Under the pieces are notes generated by a model that worked only from the letters and a program-made list of their open reading frames with translations, did no database searches and was not told the origin of the DNA. Below, piece after piece: positions 39,901 to 41,144 of a DNA stretch of 41,144 nt. The position numbers and the translations under genes are program-made. The stretch is from Actinomycetes bacterium (GTDB lineage Bacteria; Actinomycetota; Thermoleophilia; Gaiellales; F1-60-MAGs149). Within the stretch, counting starts at the first letter, position 1, and each line of letters opens with the position of its first letter. The stretch covers positions 1 through 41,144 of the forward strand of contig JANYCN010000069.1 of the NCBI GenBank assembly GCA_025360225.1, in the 5' to 3' direction.

Positions 39901-41144
39901 GGTACGCTAACGCAGGCGGCGGCCCTGGCGCAGATGCTCGGCACGAACACGTCGAGCGCGACGACGACGATCACGGGTTGGGCGTACGCGCTCGGCCAGT
40001 CCGCGCTCGGCGCCGTCGGTCCAGTCGGTCTCGGCGTCGACCCGCAGTACACCTACGCTTCGGGCTCACTCGCGTGGGGTGCGTCGTGGTCGGTGAACGT
40101 CGCGACGCCCGGCGATGCGACGACCACGACGTGGGCGACGCTTGCGCCGTCGAACGTGATCGTGCGCTGGACGCCGCTCCAGGCGTCCGGGAAGGGGTTG
40201 GACACGATCCTGTCGGTGGCCTATAACAGCGCCGAGGGCCGACCGGGAACGTCTCCCTCTCCGGCGTCGCCGGATCTCACACCATCGGCGCTCGGCCCGG
40301 GTTGGACGCTTGCGATCAGTGGCCTGTTGCCGTTGAACGAAGGGCTCGCGGTGGTCGGGTCGACGATGTCGTTCCGTGACGCGGACGGGACCGTTCACGT
40401 CTTCACCCGTTCCAGCGCGCCGCCGGTGAACGGCGTCGAGGAGTGGTATCCGACGAACGGTGAGCAGTTGTCCGTCGCCCACATCGTCCCGCCGGGCGGA
40501 GGCGTTGCGCCGGAGGCGTCGCCGCCGACAATCACGGGCGTCGTCGGTGGCGCGCGGTGGGAGATCACGACGCGCAGCGCCGTCACGTATGACTTTGACG
40601 CGACCGGGCGGCCGAGCGACGTCCGCGACGCTTCCTCGAACACGATCCGGTTCCTGTACGACACGCCGACCGGGCGCGTCACGTCGGTCGTTGATCAGCG
40701 GGGACGCAGCTTCCTCGTTGCGTACGCCGCGTCGACCGCTGGCACGGCCGGCTACTGGCAGGTCGTGAAGGTGACTGGTCACCCGACGTTCGCCGCAGGG
40801 TCGACCTCCGTCGTCGCTTCGCCGCAGCCGGCGGTCGAGTTCGCGTTCGACGCGAACGGGTACCTGTCGCTTCTCGGACGCTGCACGAGCGCGACTGCGT
40901 GTGGCACGACAAGCACGCCGCAAGCTGACCATGCGTTCGTGCCGACGTACGATGTGAACCCGCGCGCGGGCCGCAGCGCGCCGCAGCTTACGTCGATCAC
41001 CGTCCCGCGCAGCGCTCCAACGACCGGCGAGGCGACGTCGTTTGTGGCGTCCTGGCCGACTGGCCCTGCGATCCCGCCCGGGACGACGCGGATTGAGGTC
41101 ACGACCGTCGACGCCGCGAACACGCGCGTGTCGGACACGACGCA
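33832..41144 (+). CDS. Giant secreted repeat/RHS protein, open at window end
   Basis: One uninterrupted frame from ATG 33832 to the last base (2437 full codons, no stop reached). GAGGAG (33818-33823) is 8 nt upstream. Residues 1-29 are a signal peptide (ALRALGVFAVVVAFGSWLGASAGA). About 14 tandem beta-type repeats of roughly 105 residues fill about 50-1510. Around residues 1810-1880 is a segment ending TTQYPVIVDPLV, typical of the region before the shell in actinobacterial RHS proteins. A Trp/Tyr-rich segment follows (about 1895-2040). Then come YNSAEGR, LGPGWTLAISG, FRDADGTVHVF and the first YD units (TYDFDATGRP, FLYDTPTGRV). It is likely a cell-surface or secreted RHS polymorphic toxin or adhesin; the toxin end and any immunity gene lie beyond the window. 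Confidence 0.9.
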   Translation, partial: MVASALRALGVFAVVVAFGSWLGASAGAGPVVLPVSLTGAPVGVSLDAGSSESLTFVGSAGDRVTIGVVRSSFGASGSVALVGPDGAVIGRAGLAAGDRFDGPFRLPSAGVFSVLVSSGETSGAGAVSVWLVPADATAIVGAPTLAGAATSALDMGTPGQGGLMVFSGTAGARVSLRVDASTVGYGSLSVSDPVGAAVASGWFSYGRSLVGPFLLGSSGIFSVRLAPALGLAGSVRVVAYAVPADSAAVVSASSAGARSVVSIAAPGEQGSVTFAGAAGDRFAVRVAAASLTSGIVRVVAPGGIEAGRIVLAAGDGFVGPFVATAAGAWSVTVDGTGGTGEVPVDVFTVPADAVASVATQSGAAPVAVVIATPGQAARAVVDATAGDRVAIDLTRSSFGSLGVRVLDPGGAEVLRSACAVGACAVPVFTATTTGAYAVLLDPDTSLTGSVTVSGALVAAPSVTTLAIGEAGDLTLSARGAVANADVVAVAGQRVSVAVTAATFAGVVEVRAPGGSLVASGSLAGASLLVGPFDAALDGVYRISVTAATAGSARLAVANVVDGSVQGVVGPSGAVPVVAIVATPGTVATVSMVAHRLDALQVEVAGSSLADGVVSVIDPSGGTVLTASIGVGDNVVGSFAADSDGTYRVVVSGSGIATGSVGVRVVAVARAAYALALASPIRFQTVADRDVTGMLEMKAGDVVAVALSGSSFAGTARVLDGSSVVAAADIAGGSAFLGPVRAPHDGTYLVVVSPVTGSIAGGALVAASAVPAPADDVVDVDGAAHTVLIAAPGQAINARLHGDAGEQLALTLEGRDGVTGSVALIAPDGTLVSTLGLAPGGQASALLLPVSGWYRLTWSSTTGETGSLVVTATDGGGGVARTLALDDPAVAVAVAPSIASRVIFSAPAGARASIVAAGTDVAGSVSLVNDAGAMVSSTALSGSGVVTTPTLLAGGSYAIVVRATTTGVVRVRAVQSGADVALSLPLDGSEAPASVVKPGQRIAVTLPPGAAGTVSLRIHAPGLVGATITVDDGSASPPPTFLLSGADRAVSVVATSGRPVTVGLDPSGTATGIATFSASAASGSIDPGLGGVVSTFVGTSAGEPAITIAATAGERVALQILDAPGGLAVSLRAPDGTLVATVTTLADGTAWIPGQLIAADGTYRVAVTGALSATRVVTVVAYDASTPKPGPARLGQPAAVSIVGPGQGGALAFAASTGQLVAVRISASTLPLGVVTIRHEDGSVLAETLVSGATGFLGGVRVDRGDQFVVSFEAVGPATGGAAVTVFRVGAPAVHHLLVNGAPASGRITAVGAIARYSVDTRTGERLHLVLSDSSFAAGRIVVSAPDGSIVAGSALSGAVTTVDAGPLAVSGTYFVDVRPADAATGSFALAVAGDQTTALPTGFLALGAGAQTAVISSGATDLPVSMDAGSGIVVVASHVAIAAGGQLALVSSASGVVLTSAFLDPAATRTYLPAVTVPAGGVTIRVTPASGVGGTVALELLDGAASVDTAVVGDGATVVAVDVPGGASRVTVSASAAARSLRFVVSDSTLDSSTFVIRDHTSGVTLATTTLTAATTVVDAAVRAGAAVDVVVDAPVGVAGTLQLVVVDTATIPVVAPAAVPVSVLALTGNAALTAPTPATTMGALVIAPHFDALRNGSFALRGGYNDVTVPASLAAGTRIATSSGPVTITPQLDHGAAPFVVGQSALVYQGTQASTDTIVRPTALGVESFLQLRDADAPASYTWQVAVPAGARLERVSATRVAVIAPAPADDVATPVTPITGDTSVATSLTGAIATVNGQLDTGVREFVAGANATLQQNPPTDTGDGGRRDGTLHPWHVLTMIDAAWARDAAGALVPTTLTIVGSSVVLGVSHHAATTQYPVIVDPLVASDQVFSLFRDYQKLWEDDDPALQVTRNSPSISGCFDTSATGTANYSDCLWVFSYARQVYNDSNAFLQSLPYGYAVNKARVVAFRHAWWQANLESLDSWAVAWAALKDAGAPAPIVTADTQGRSIAAPYWAQFRNGTLTQAAALAQMLGTNTSSATTTITGWAYALGQSALGAVGPVGLGVDPQYTYASGSLAWGASWSVNVATPGDATTTTWATLAPSNVIVRWTPLQASGKGLDTILSVAYNSAEGRPGTSPSPASPDLTPSALGPGWTLAISGLLPLNEGLAVVGSTMSFRDADGTVHVFTRSSAPPVNGVEEWYPTNGEQLSVAHIVPPGGGVAPEASPPTITGVVGGARWEITTRSAVTYDFDATGRPSDVRDASSNTIRFLYDTPTGRVTSVVDQRGRSFLVAYAASTAGTAGYWQVVKVTGHPTFAAGSTSVVASPQPAVEFAFDANGYLSLLGRCTSATACGTTSTPQADHAFVPTYDVNPRAGRSAPQLTSITVPRSAPTTGEATSFVASWPTGPAIPPGTTRIEVTTVDAANTRVSDTT
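33988..38370 (+). repeat. About 14 tandem ~315-nt coding repeats
   Basis: Protein repeats begin near 33988, 34315, 34639, 34957, 35269, 35587, 35902, 36211, 36523, 36808, 37141, 37453, 37771 and 38080, spaced about 285-333 nt. Each has an AGDRV- or AGERV-like turn, a V-x-V-x-x-SSF strand, a P-(D/G)-G turn and often GPF...G-x-Y-x-V-x-V. They look like bacterial Ig- or PPC-type beta-sandwich domains but match no family I can name. The later copies are more diverged. Confidence 0.8.

Noticed and set aside
1-41144. tRNA, rRNA or riboswitch genes
   Set aside because: No cloverleaf-like conserved segments or known aptamer cores were noticed in the short intergenic gaps; a covariance-model scan was not possible.

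Overview
The window is a GC-rich, densely packed bacterial chromosome segment with overlapping stop/start codons, many GTG and some TTG starts, and TANNNT -10 boxes placed directly before start codons. Gene content (PuuD-type urate oxidase, MASE1-GGDEF-HD-GYP protein, PPi-type phosphofructokinase, actinobacterial-style RHS protein) suggests an actinomycete-like lineage, perhaps Thermoleophilia. That placement is inference from style and content, not a database match.

Region 1 (1-14541) is a purine-catabolism island. Eight + strand genes (1-8515), nearly all joined by 1-4 nt overlaps, encode two nucleoside/purine-type ABC permeases, the FAD and 2Fe-2S subunits of a xanthine dehydrogenase, an 8-oxoguanine-deaminase-like amidohydrolase, a Gfo/Idh/MocA oxidoreductase, a TIM-barrel isomerase and the molybdenum subunit. 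A second block (9177-13646) holds an aromatic-amino-acid-lyase homologue with a broken MIO motif, membrane urate oxidase PuuD with a cytochrome c tail, OHCU decarboxylase and allantoinase. Together they would take guanine-type purines through urate to allantoate; hydroxyisourate hydrolase is not present. This second block is bracketed by two paralogous two-gene cassettes of small membrane-anchored proteins in inverted orientation (8481-9090 minus, 13710-14541 plus). They are the best candidate for an undescribed element in this half.

Region 2 (14556-19794) has, on the minus strand, an ABC-2 exporter whose ATPase ribosome-binding site lies in a strong hairpin, a cysteine-free ribosomal protein S18, a TPR/SEC-C protein and a pRiA4b ORF-3-like protein with a His-rich tail. 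Divergently there is a metallo-beta-lactamase-fold protein and an SDR.

Region 3 (19803-24435, minus) is a compact three-gene operon: ATP-grasp ligase, C45-type autoproteolytic hydrolase/acyltransferase, and a secreted RTX-tailed protein. No known system with this combination is recognised.

Region 4 (24554-33569) contains a MASE1-GGDEF-HD-GYP cyclic-di-GMP protein, a PPi-type phosphofructokinase, an MFS transporter, a phytanoyl-CoA-dioxygenase-like enzyme and a glcDEF glycolate oxidase operon.

Region 5 (33570-41144) is a single giant open frame on the + strand (33832 to the window end, more than 2437 codons, open at 3'). It is a secreted protein with about 14 tandem ~105-residue beta-type repeats followed by an RHS/YD region. 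A consensus-like promoter and a perfect (CT)13 dinucleotide tract lie just upstream, giving a plausible phase-variation switch. No tRNA, rRNA, CRISPR array or insertion sequence was recognised, and no gene-free stretch exceeds 300 nt.
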